Assembly: GCA_017983695.1 (NCBI GenBank)
Contig: JAGOAX010000003.1
Span: forward strand, 124,001 to 188,000
Reading direction: 5' to 3'
Length of the DNA stretch: 64,000 nt
DNA from: Ferruginibacter sp.
GTDB taxonomy: Bacteria; Bacteroidota; Bacteroidia; Chitinophagales; Chitinophagaceae
Shown in pieces: positions 54,037-63,500 of the stretch (position 1 is its first letter; each line of letters begins with the position of its first letter). A program made the translations under genes and the position numbers. The notes under the pieces are model-generated. The model did not search any database. It saw only the letters and a list, made by a program, of their open reading frames with translations, and was not told where the DNA came from.

Positions 54037-55448
54037 TAACAGTAATAATACCTGCTTTAAACGAACAGGAAACCATAACTGACGTTGTAAAGTATTGTTT
54101 GGCTGAGCCATTGGTAAGCGAAGTAATTGTAGTAGATGACAGGAGTACGGATAAAACACAGGAAAGGGCAAAAGCCGCAGGTGCTACAGTGCTGGTAAGT
54201 GAAGATAGGGGTAAGGGGATATCAATGAAGGAAGGAATTTTATCATCTTCCAATCAGTTGCTGGTTTTTTTAGACGCTGATATTCATCCTTATCCTCCCG
54301 GTACTATTAAAAAATTGGTGCAGCCACTGATAGACAATGAATGTGATTTTGTAAAAGGTGCATTTGCCAGAAATGCAGGCCGTGTAACAGAATTGGTGGC
54401 TAAACCATTACTTAAAATATTTTATCCTGAGTTGTTTGGTTTTCAGCAACCATTAAGTGGCATGATAGCAGGTAAAAAAAGCTTTCTTAATAAGATTGAT
54501 TTTTTTCATGACTACGGTGTGGATATTGGTATACTGATAGATATGTTTTTAATGCAGGCCCGGGTTAAAGAAGTAAATATCGGGTATATAGAAAATAAAA
54601 GCAAGCCATGGCAAATGTTAGGAAAAATGAGTGGCGAAGTGGCCAGGGCTATTATAAAAAAGGCTACGCATAATAACAGCAATCTGGTTAATGTAGAAAA
54701 GTTAGGCGCAGTAAATATCATCAGTAATCAGATGCAAAACGTTATGAAGGAACAAATGGGAGGGTTACGAAAAATAATTGTGTTTGATATGGACAACACT
54801 TTACTGCAAGGCAGATTTATAGATACCTGTGCAGAAAAATATTTGTTTGAAGAGGAACTGGTAAGATTGCGAAATATTGAAAAAGACCCTGCGGTACTTA
54901 CAAAAAGAATTGCTAAACTGCTGCAGGGCTTACCAATGGGAGAGTTACTTCAGGTAGCTGCATCCATACCATTGATTGATGATGCTGTTGATGTGGTAGA
55001 GCAATTACGCAGGCAGGGAAATATTGTGGGAGTTATAAGCGATAGCTATCAATTTGTAGCCGATTTTGTTAAAAATAAACTGGATGCTGATTTTGCTTTG
55101 GGCAACCAGTTGGATTTTTTTGAAGGAAAAGCAACCGGAGAAGTTACTATTCCTTCATGGTTTTATTATAACCTGCAAAGTAAATGCAATCATTCCCTTT
55201 GCAAAACAAATGCATTAATGCAGGTTGTAAAACAATATAATATTTCGCTGGAAAATTGTATTGCAATTGGCGATAGCGGTAATGATCTTTGTATGATTGA
55301 GCATGCAGGTATGGGAGTGGCATTTTGCACAAAAAATAAACTGTTACAAAACAGGGCAGATAAAGTAGTAAGTAAAAAATCATTTTCTTTTTTACTTGAG
55401 GCTGAAAATTTTAGTAGTAAAGAAGTAAAGAAAGCGGTAATAGCATAA
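54033..55448 (+). CDS. GpgS-like glycosyltransferase fused to a SerB-like HAD phosphatase
   Basis: The 471-residue protein has two enzymes. Residues 1 to about 215 are a GT-A glycosyltransferase: VIIPALNEQETI, then DAD at 81-83, GRVTELVAKPLL, QPLSG and YGVDIGILIDMF. These segments resemble glucosyl-3-phosphoglycerate synthases. Residues about 245-465 are a HAD-IB phosphatase: DMD at 252-254, SDS, and GDSGND with Asp414 and Asp418. Synthase and phosphatase in one chain would make and dephosphorylate glucosyl-3-phosphoglycerate to yield glucosylglycerate, a compatible solute. The acceptor is inferred. A terminator follows. Confidence 0.82.
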   Translation: MITVIIPALNEQETITDVVKYCLAEPLVSEVIVVDDRSTDKTQERAKAAGATVLVSEDRGKGISMKEGILSSSNQLLVFLDADIHPYPPGTIKKLVQPLIDNECDFVKGAFARNAGRVTELVAKPLLKIFYPELFGFQQPLSGMIAGKKSFLNKIDFFHDYGVDIGILIDMFLMQARVKEVNIGYIENKSKPWQMLGKMSGEVARAIIKKATHNNSNLVNVEKLGAVNIISNQMQNVMKEQMGGLRKIIVFDMDNTLLQGRFIDTCAEKYLFEEELVRLRNIEKDPAVLTKRIAKLLQGLPMGELLQVAASIPLIDDAVDVVEQLRRQGNIVGVISDSYQFVADFVKNKLDADFALGNQLDFFEGKATGEVTIPSWFYYNLQSKCNHSLCKTNALMQVVKQYNISLENCIAIGDSGNDLCMIEHAGMGVAFCTKNKLLQNRADKVVSKKSFSFLLEAENFSSKEVKKAVIA

Positions 55449-55489
55449 AATATTAGCTTATAGTTGGTTTTGGTTTTAGGAATATGATA

Positions 55490-55517
55490 AGAGGGTGCCA
55501 ATGGCGCCCTCTTTTAC
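55490..55517 (+). terminator. Terminator after the GT-HAD gene
   Basis: AAGAGGGTGCC (55490-55500), loop AAT, then GGCGCCCTCTT with a T tail. The stem is 11 bp with one G-T pair. It separates the osmolyte gene from the ion-transport genes. Confidence 0.85.
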
Positions 55518-55601
55518 TTTGCTTTTGTATGTGCCTTGTTGTTCCAAAAAATTCGAAAATTATAAAGTTTTAATTAAAGTATGCTTTACAGGTACGCTTC
55601 A

Positions 55602-55668
55602 TTTAAACCCTTTAATTCCGGGTGCAGTACTTTAATCCTGTTTTTAATAAAAACTATGTATAAATTTG
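55602..55668 (+). promoter_or_regulatory. Promoter region of the ClC gene with TTTAAT boxes
   Basis: TAAATTTG (55661-55668) is a consensus -7 element only 8 nt before ATG 55676, so the leader would be nearly absent. Upstream lie TTTAAA (55602) and TTTAAT at 55611, 55631 and 55643. The run TTTAATCCTG matches the phased site at 53750 closely, but the spacing here is less regular. It may be a weaker site for the same regulator. Confidence 0.4.
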
Positions 55669-55675
55669 TGCCTGA

Positions 55676-57454
55676 ATGATTATAAAGTCAATTTATAAAA
55701 GCACCATCAACTATCTGCGTACAAGGCTTAGCAGAATGCAGATGATTATGTTAATTGCTACTTTGGTGGGTTTTGCATCTGGATTGGTAGCGGTATTATT
55801 AAAAACACTGGTACATTATCTGCAGCATTGGATAGAAGAAATTCCGGTAAATTTTTTAGGTTACTTATTGTTTCCTGCAATTGGTTTACTCATTACTGTT
55901 TTAATTGTTCGTTATTTTTTTGGTGGCCATATTGAAAGAGGAATAGCGATGGTATTAAAATCTATTGCGGTTAAGTCTTCTTTCATTCCATCAAGCCATA
56001 CATATTTGCATGTGGTTACCAGTTCTGTAACAGTTGGGTTGGGAGGCTCTGTTGGCCTGGAAGCACCGATCGTGGCAACAGGCTCGGCAGTGGGTTCTAA
56101 TCTTTCCCGTATCAGCGATTTAAATTACCAGGAGCGTACCTTGCTGATTGCTTGTGGTGCGGCTGCAGGTATTGCTGCGGTATTTAATGCGCCTATTGCC
56201 GGAGTTATTTTTGCCGTAGAAGTTTTATTAGCAGAAACTATTGTGAGTTATTTTATACCGCTGATAATATCTTCTGTTGTTGGGGCGCTGTGTTCAAAAA
56301 TAATCTTGCAGGAATCTTCGTTGTTTAATTTTATTTTAAAACAATCGTTCGATTACAGGAATGTGCCTTATTATGTATTGCTGGGAGTACTGGCCGGATT
56401 TGTATCACTTTATTATGCAAGAGTATTTAAAGCCTCAGAGAAAAGAGTACATAGCCTGAATATTAATGCTTATGGAAAAGCCCTAATTGGCGGTGTTTTG
56501 TTACTTGGGATTTACTTTGTATTTCCACCACTTTTTGGCGAAGGGTATGGCAGTATTAAATCAGTAGCAAATGGTACTTTCACTTCATTTACCGATAACA
56601 CTACACTGTTTTCTAAATTGGGCAATAACTGGGGCATCATTGCTTTTACAGCTTTAATTGTATTGGTTAAACCTGTTGCTGCAGGCATTACAATCGGCAG
56701 CGGTGGCAATGGTGGTAATTTTGCCCCTTCGTTATTTGTGGGTTCTTACCTGGGGTTTGTTTTTTCTAAAATACTAAACAGCACTCCGTGGATAAAAATA
56801 CCCGAAAGCAATTTTAGTTTGGCAGGTATGGCAGGTGTACTAAGTGGTGTAATGTACAGTCCGCTAACTGCTATCTTTTTAATTGCTGAGATAACTAACG
56901 GATACGAATTATTTATCCCTTTAATGCTGGTGTCTTCCATTTCGTTCTTTATTGTAAAAACATATGAGCCCTATTCGATGGAAACAAAAAAACTGGCGCT
57001 GGAAGGACAGATATTTACTCATAAAAAAGAAAAAAATATTCTTACTGCAATTACCCTGGACAGTTTAATACAGGATACATACGATAGCATCAGCATCGAC
57101 AAAAAATTAAAAGACCTTATAGAAATAATAAAACGGAGTGAGAAGAATATTTTTGCTGTAGTTGACAGTAAAGAGAGGTTTGTCGGTATCATTGAACTAA
57201 ATGATATTAAACAAAAACTTTTCCAGACAGAAAAATTTGGTCAGGTATCCGTAAAATCATTAATGAAAAAACCAGCAGCAATTTTATCGCAAGATCAGAA
57301 TATGCATACAGTAATGGAAAAATTCGATATTACACAAAGCTGGTATTTACCGGTACTGGATAACAATAAAAAATTTATTGGATTTATATCCAAAACAAAA
57401 TTGTTCAATAAATACCGTGAAATACTGAGTTCTCAGGTAGATTTGTATGAATAA
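55676..57454 (+). CDS. ClC-family chloride channel/transporter with CBS pair
   Basis: The 592-residue membrane protein has the ClC core (about residues 20-440). Selectivity-filter regions are GLGGSVGLEAP (gating glutamate kept) and GSGGNGGNFAPSLFVG. Two C-terminal CBS domains (about 460-585, IFAVVDSKERFVGIIEL and SWYLPVLDNNKKFIGFI) may bind nucleotides. It moves chloride or related anions across the inner membrane. The antiporter gene begins 27 bp later, so both are probably one operon. A start at Met22 (55739) is possible if transcription begins at the -7 element described. Confidence 0.93.
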   Translation: MIIKSIYKSTINYLRTRLSRMQMIMLIATLVGFASGLVAVLLKTLVHYLQHWIEEIPVNFLGYLLFPAIGLLITVLIVRYFFGGHIERGIAMVLKSIAVKSSFIPSSHTYLHVVTSSVTVGLGGSVGLEAPIVATGSAVGSNLSRISDLNYQERTLLIACGAAAGIAAVFNAPIAGVIFAVEVLLAETIVSYFIPLIISSVVGALCSKIILQESSLFNFILKQSFDYRNVPYYVLLGVLAGFVSLYYARVFKASEKRVHSLNINAYGKALIGGVLLLGIYFVFPPLFGEGYGSIKSVANGTFTSFTDNTTLFSKLGNNWGIIAFTALIVLVKPVAAGITIGSGGNGGNFAPSLFVGSYLGFVFSKILNSTPWIKIPESNFSLAGMAGVLSGVMYSPLTAIFLIAEITNGYELFIPLMLVSSISFFIVKTYEPYSMETKKLALEGQIFTHKKEKNILTAITLDSLIQDTYDSISIDKKLKDLIEIIKRSEKNIFAVVDSKERFVGIIELNDIKQKLFQTEKFGQVSVKSLMKKPAAILSQDQNMHTVMEKFDITQSWYLPVLDNNKKFIGFISKTKLFNKYREILSSQVDLYE

Positions 57455-57481
57455 ACATAATTATTTAATTAAAGAATTATC

Positions 57482-58756
57482 ATGATAGCGTTAATACTCG
57501 TTGTTTTTATTGCCGGTTATATTGCTATTGCTTTTGAACATCCGTTAAAAGTAAATAAAGCGGCATCAGCCTTAATAACCGGTGTATTATGCTGGACAAT
57601 TTATATACTACAGGCAGAAGATGTACATGCAGTGAGCGAAGAATTACTGCACGGGTTTGGTGAAATAGCTTCAATATTATTTTTTCTTTTAGGTGCCATG
57701 ACGATTGTTGAACTGATAGATTCCCACAATGGTTTTGACATTATAACCCAAAAAATAAATACCAAAAGTAAAAGCAAATTATTATTCATCATTGCCAGCA
57801 TTACCTTTTTTCTTTCGGCTCTACTGGATAATTTGACTACAGCCATTGTTATGACTTCGCTTTGCATAAAATTACTCAGCGAAAAGGAAGACCGGCTTTG
57901 GTTTGCAGGCATTATTATTATTGCATCTAATTTAGGTGGTGCATGGTCGCCATTGGGAGATGTAACCACCACCATGCTTTGGATAGGTGGACAAATTACA
58001 GCAATGAATATTATTTATACATTGATATTGCCTTGTCTGGTAGCATGTATCATCCCGGTATTAATTATATCAAGAAAATTTAAAGGAAAAAAATTTGAAA
58101 TAATTCAAAATACTGAAACCAGCAACAAAGAAAAAAAGGAGGGGAAACTGGTTTTAATTGCCGGCATTGGCTTTTTACTTTTTGTACCATTGTTTAAAAC
58201 AATTACACACTTACCCCCATTTATGGGGATGTTACTGGCATTGGGTTTAATGTGGATCATATTAGCCATTATTCATAAAGACAAAGAGCCCGACTACAAA
58301 GAAAAATTTACAGTGGCCAGGGCATTACAAAAAATTGATACACCCAGTATCTTATTTTTCCTGGGAATTTTATTGGCTGTGTCGGCATTGCAAACAACAG
58401 GTGTTTTAAAAACTATGGCGGGTGTTTTAAACAGTACATTTAAAAATGATTACCTGATTGGTACTGTATTAGGATTGTTATCTGCCGTTGTTGATAACGT
58501 ACCACTTGTTGCCGCCGCACAAGGCATGTATGATCTAAACACTTATCCCACTGATCATCCGTTTTGGGAATTTTTAGCTTTCACTACCGGCAGTGGTGGT
58601 AGTGCTATCATCATTGGTTCGGCAGCTGGTGTTGCAGTGATGGGTATTGAACAAATTGATTTTATGTGGTACCTTAAAAAAATAAGCTGGATAGCTTTAA
58701 TAGCCTTTGTAGTCGGAATTGGAGTGTTTTTATTACAGCTCTATATTATGGGCTAA
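57482..58756 (+). CDS. nhaD: NhaD-type sodium:proton antiporter
   Basis: The 424-residue membrane protein has about 11-12 hydrophobic helices. NhaD/IT-superfamily signatures are seen: SALLDNLTTAIVM, SNLGGAWSPLGDVTTTMLW and SAVVDNVPLVAAA. It exports Na+ (or Li+) in exchange for H+, supporting salt and alkaline tolerance. It is co-directional with the ClC channel upstream. I see no terminator after its stop. The 188 bases to the next gene hold a GGCAGGAA-TT-TTCCTGCC hairpin (58908-58925). Confidence 0.88.
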   Translation: MIALILVVFIAGYIAIAFEHPLKVNKAASALITGVLCWTIYILQAEDVHAVSEELLHGFGEIASILFFLLGAMTIVELIDSHNGFDIITQKINTKSKSKLLFIIASITFFLSALLDNLTTAIVMTSLCIKLLSEKEDRLWFAGIIIIASNLGGAWSPLGDVTTTMLWIGGQITAMNIIYTLILPCLVACIIPVLIISRKFKGKKFEIIQNTETSNKEKKEGKLVLIAGIGFLLFVPLFKTITHLPPFMGMLLALGLMWIILAIIHKDKEPDYKEKFTVARALQKIDTPSILFFLGILLAVSALQTTGVLKTMAGVLNSTFKNDYLIGTVLGLLSAVVDNVPLVAAAQGMYDLNTYPTDHPFWEFLAFTTGSGGSAIIIGSAAGVAVMGIEQIDFMWYLKKISWIALIAFVVGIGVFLLQLYIMG

Positions 58757-58944
58757 TTATTATATAAACTTTGTATTTTTTTGCAAAGAATACCCTGCCT
58801 CAAGTTTACAATCTTCTTACATGATGAAAATCATTTTTTAAGTTGAACTAAATCAGCCCTTCGTTTAATTTCAGTTTCTACATTGCTTAAGTTTAAATAG
58901 TCTTCATGGGCAGGAATTTTCCTGCCGCAGCTAAAACTTTCATC

Positions 58945-60591
58945 ATGCCAGAAACCGATATTACAAAACCCATCGACCTTTCCACACATGCGGAAGGCAC
59001 AGGTCCCAAGCGATTCCGCCAGCCAGTTTATGTTGACTTTATGCCGCCTTGTAACAGCGCCTGCCCGGCAGGACAAAACATACAGGCATGGATGGCGCAT
59101 GCACAGGCCGGTGATTATTTCACCGCTTTTCAAACAATGATGGAAGACTGTCCTTTCCCTGCAATTATGGGCAGGGTTTGTGTTAAGCCCTGCGAAACCG
59201 GCTGTAACAGAAACCATATTGATACCACGATAAATATTCATGCAGTAGAAAGATATATTGGCGATGAAGCCATCAATAAACAATGGGAAGTTAAGCTGAC
59301 AGCAAAGCCCACCGGTAAAAGAGTATTGATAATTGGTGCTGGCCCCGGCGGTTTATCTGCGGCTTATCATTTAAAAAGAATGGGACATGATGTTGAAATA
59401 TATGATGCAGGTAGTCACCCCGGAGGTTTGTTGTGGACAGGTGTTCCCGACTATCGTTTACCGAAAGAAATTCTGGATGCAGAAATTAATCGTATTGTAA
59501 AAATGGGGGTCAATATCCACCTCAATTATAAAGTGACAGACATTTTAACAGAGAAAGATGCAGGAAACTTTGATGCAGTTTACCTGGCTATTGGAGCCCA
59601 GCTGATACATGCCGAAGAATTTCCGCAGGATAGATCTGTTTATATAACCGATGCATTTTCTTTTTTTAATGAAGTAAAATCAAATACCTCTCCGTACATA
59701 CAAAAGAAAGTGGTGGTGTATGGTGGTGGTAAGCTGGCCTTATATATTTCACGTATGATAAAGCGTTTTGGTTCCGATGCTGCTGTATATTTTGCAGGCG
59801 ACAAAAAAATGATGCCGGCTTACGATTATGAAACTGAAGATGCATTGGCTGAAGGAGTAGATGTACAACTATACAGGAGTATTAATAAAGTAGAAAATAA
59901 AAAAATTACCCTGGAGACAATGAAAGTTGAGAAGGGAAAAGCGATTGGTACAGGCGAATTTGAAATGATTGATGCTGATGTATTGATAATGGCCAACCGG
60001 CAGGAATCTGATTCAGGTTTTTTACGTTCGGTGTATGGCATTGTTGTAAACGATGATGGCACTGTAAATATAGATGCACAACGCATGACCGGGTACGAAG
60101 GAATTTTTGCAGGAGGAGATATGCTACCTGGAGAAAACAGGAGCTCAACAATTGCTGTTGGCCAGGCTAAAAAAGCAGCCCGTTATATAAATGGTTATTT
60201 ATTGCAGCAACCATTTGAAAAACCTGATAAGCATCCTACTGCCGGTTACCGTAAACTGCACATGTGGTATAAAACAGAAGCACCACAAAAAGAACAGGAC
60301 AAACTTTCTCCAGCCATTGCAGTACAAAATTTTGAAGAAGTGATCAGCGGCTTATCGGAACCGGAAGCCAGGTTTGAGGCGCAACGCTGTTTAAGTTGTG
60401 GTAACTGTTTTGAATGTGACGGATGTTTTGGTGCATGCCCCGAAGATGCAATTATTAAATTAGGAAAAGGCAACCGCTATAAATTTAATCTAGATGCCTG
60501 CACCGGTTGTGCAGTATGTTATGAGCAATGCCCCTGCCATGCAATAGAAATGATTCCTGAACCTCTTAATGCTACAACTAATGTCAAGTAA
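58945..60591 (+). CDS. GltD-like FAD/NAD(P) oxidoreductase with C-terminal 4Fe-4S domain
   Basis: The 548-residue protein starts with a GltD/DPD-type Fe-S region (CNSACPAGQNIQ, then CVKPCETGCNR). The flavin domain shows LIIGAGPGGLSAAYHLKRMG, a second nucleotide site near VVVYGGGKLALYISRM, and FAGGDM. Two C-terminal clusters follow (CLSCGNCFECDGC and CTGCAVCYEQCPCHA). Its gene overlaps the PFOR gene by 11 bases, so it probably passes electrons between ferredoxin or PFOR and NAD(P)H. ATG 58945 is preferred. The ATG at 58906 would put a palindromic hairpin inside the coding region and lacks family match. Confidence 0.87.
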   Translation: MPETDITKPIDLSTHAEGTGPKRFRQPVYVDFMPPCNSACPAGQNIQAWMAHAQAGDYFTAFQTMMEDCPFPAIMGRVCVKPCETGCNRNHIDTTINIHAVERYIGDEAINKQWEVKLTAKPTGKRVLIIGAGPGGLSAAYHLKRMGHDVEIYDAGSHPGGLLWTGVPDYRLPKEILDAEINRIVKMGVNIHLNYKVTDILTEKDAGNFDAVYLAIGAQLIHAEEFPQDRSVYITDAFSFFNEVKSNTSPYIQKKVVVYGGGKLALYISRMIKRFGSDAAVYFAGDKKMMPAYDYETEDALAEGVDVQLYRSINKVENKKITLETMKVEKGKAIGTGEFEMIDADVLIMANRQESDSGFLRSVYGIVVNDDGTVNIDAQRMTGYEGIFAGGDMLPGENRSSTIAVGQAKKAARYINGYLLQQPFEKPDKHPTAGYRKLHMWYKTEAPQKEQDKLSPAIAVQNFEEVISGLSEPEARFEAQRCLSCGNCFECDGCFGACPEDAIIKLGKGNRYKFNLDACTGCAVCYEQCPCHAIEMIPEPLNATTNVK

Positions 60592-63500
60592 TAAAAAAAT
60601 AATTGCAACAATAGATGGAAACGAAGCCGCTGCTTATGTAGCCTATCGTGTAAATGAAGTTTGTGCCATCTATCCCATTACACCATCATCTACAATGGCA
60701 GAGCTGGCCGATGAATGGGCAAGTAAACAAATAAAAAATATATGGGGTGCAGTGCCCGATGTAATGGAAATGCAAAGTGAAGCAGGTGCCGCAGGTACTG
60801 TGCATGGTGCTTTGCAAACCGGATCATTAACAACCACATTCACTGCATCGCAGGGGCTGATGTTGATGTTACCCAACATGTATAAGATTGCCGGCGAACT
60901 AACCGCAACGGTTTTTCATGTGGCAGCACGTTCATTAGCCGCACAGGGACTTTCTATTTTTGGCGATCACCAGGATGTGATGGCAGCAAGAACTACAGGC
61001 TTTGCCATGTTAAGTTCTGCCAGTGTACAGGAAGCTCACGATTTTGCATTGATTGCACAGGCAGCTACATTAAAAGCAAGAATACCCATTGTTCATTTCT
61101 TTGATGGCTTCCGCACTTCGCATGAAGTAAATAAACTGGAAATGCTGAGTGATGAACAGATCAAATCAATGATACCGGATGAACTGGTAATTGCTCATCG
61201 CAATCGTGGTTTAAATCCGGAACATCCGTTTATAAGAGGAACTGCACAAAACCCCGATGTATATTTCCAGGGAAGAGAAACAGTAAATACCTTTTATAAT
61301 AATATGCCGGGCATTGTGGAAGAAGTGATGAATGATTTTGCAATAATGACGGGACGTCAATACCAGCTTTTTGAATATACCGGTGCAGCTGATGCAGAAC
61401 GTGTGGTGATCGTTATGGGATCGGGTAGTGAAACCGTTGCAGAAACTGTGCAGGCATTAAATGCTGCTGGAGAAAAAACCGGGGTTATTACTGTGCGTTT
61501 GTATCGTCCGTTCTCTTTAGAGCATTTAATAAAAGTATTACCGGCTTCAGTAAAATCTGTTGCTGTACTCGACAGAACCAAAGAGTCTGGCGCAGCAGGC
61601 GAGCCTATGTACCAGGACGTTTTAGCTACATTGGTTGATGCATTGCAACAGGGAAAAATTAAAAAATTGCCCAACCTTGTTGGTGGCCGCTATGGTCTTT
61701 CATCTAAAGAGTTTACTCCGGCAATGGTAAAGGCAGTGTTTGACGAATTAAAAAATAAACATCCTAAAAATAATTTTACTGTCGGCATCAACGATGATGT
61801 TACGCATTTAAGTTTAACCTATGATTCGGCTTATAAATTAGATGAATCAGAATGGAGGCAGGGATTGTTTTTTGGTTTGGGTGCAGATGGTACTGTAGGC
61901 GCCAATAAAAATACGATTAAGATCATTGGAGAAAATACACCACTTTATGCCCAGGGTTATTTTGTATACGATTCAAAAAAATCAGGTGCAAGAACAGTAT
62001 CGCATTTACGGTTTGGACCAAAACCGATAAAAGCACCCTACTTAATTTCAAAAGCAGATTTTATAGCCTGCCACCAATTCAATTTTACAGAAAAAGTGGA
62101 GATGCTGGAATTTGCAAGTGACGGCGCTACTTTCTTATTGAACAGTCCATACAGTAAAGATGAAGTGTGGAGTAAATTAACAGGACAGGTTCAAAAAAGT
62201 ATCATCAGTAAAAGATTAAAATTGTATGTTATCGATGCAACAACTGTGGCAAGAGATACCGGCATGAGCGGCCGCATCAATACCATCATGCAAACCTGTT
62301 ATTTTGCATTGTCAGGTGTACTGCCAAGAGAAGATGCCATTAAGCAGATTAAAAAAGCCATTGAAAAAACATACTTTAAAAAAGGACAGAAAGTAATTGA
62401 CCAGAATTTTAAAGCAGTAGATGCAACGCTGGCTAATTTATATGAAGTGGATTATCCGGCTATTGTTTCTGCAGCAGATCATAATTTGCTTACTGTAGCT
62501 GACAAAGCGCCAAAATTTGTAAAAGAAGTTACTTCTATGATGATGGCAGATCACGGTGACCAGTTACCGGTTAGTATGATGCCGATAGATGGTACTTACC
62601 CAAGCGGTACCACACAATGGGAAAAAAGAAATGTGTCGGACCTGGTGCCTTTATGGGAACCGGATACCTGTATACAATGCGGTAACTGTGCCTATGTTTG
62701 TCCGCATAGTGTTATAAGGGCCAAGTTTTTTCATAAAGATAATCTGAAGCAGGCACCGGAAGGTTTTAAATCTGCACCGATCAATGCAAGAGGTTTTCCT
62801 GAAACACAATATTCATTACAGGTGTATTTAGAAGATTGCACCGGTTGTAATTTATGTGTGGAAGTTTGCCCTGCAACCGATCCGGCCAATCGTTCCCGTA
62901 AGGCTATTAATATGGGAGATAAGGAACCTGTTCTGGAAACTGAAAAAAAGAATATTGAATTCTTTGAAAATATTACCTGGAACGACCGTTCAAAAATTGA
63001 TTTCTCTACCGTACATGGTGCACAATTTTTAGAACCGTTATTTGAATTCAGCGGTGCCTGTGCCGGTTGTGGCGAAACACCGTATTTAAAATTGTTATCT
63101 CAATTATTTGGCGAAAGATTATTGGTAGCCAATGCAACAGGCTGCTCATCAATTTATGGCGGCAACCTGCCCACCACACCATGGACAAAAAATGCAGCAG
63201 GCCGTGGCCCCGCCTGGAGTAATTCTTTATTTGAGGATAATGCAGAGTTTGGTTTAGGTATGCGTATTACTGCCGATAATCAATTAAGCGTTGCCAAACA
63301 ATATTTACTGGAATTAAAAAGTGAACTGGGAGAAGATTTTGTAAATGAGATCAGCAATGCCAAACAGGTGCATGAATCAGAACTGGCAGTACAACAATTA
63401 CGGGTGCAGTTACTAAAAGAAAAATTGCAAAAGATCAGTTCACCTGCTGCAGCTCATTTATTGTCGGTATGTGATCAATTGGTTCGCCGCAGTGTTTGGT

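Noticed and set aside
58906-58944. Upstream ATG for the GltD-like gene
   Set aside because: It would place a perfect GGCAGGAA/TTCCTGCC hairpin across the first codons and add residues without family match. ATG 58945 fits better.
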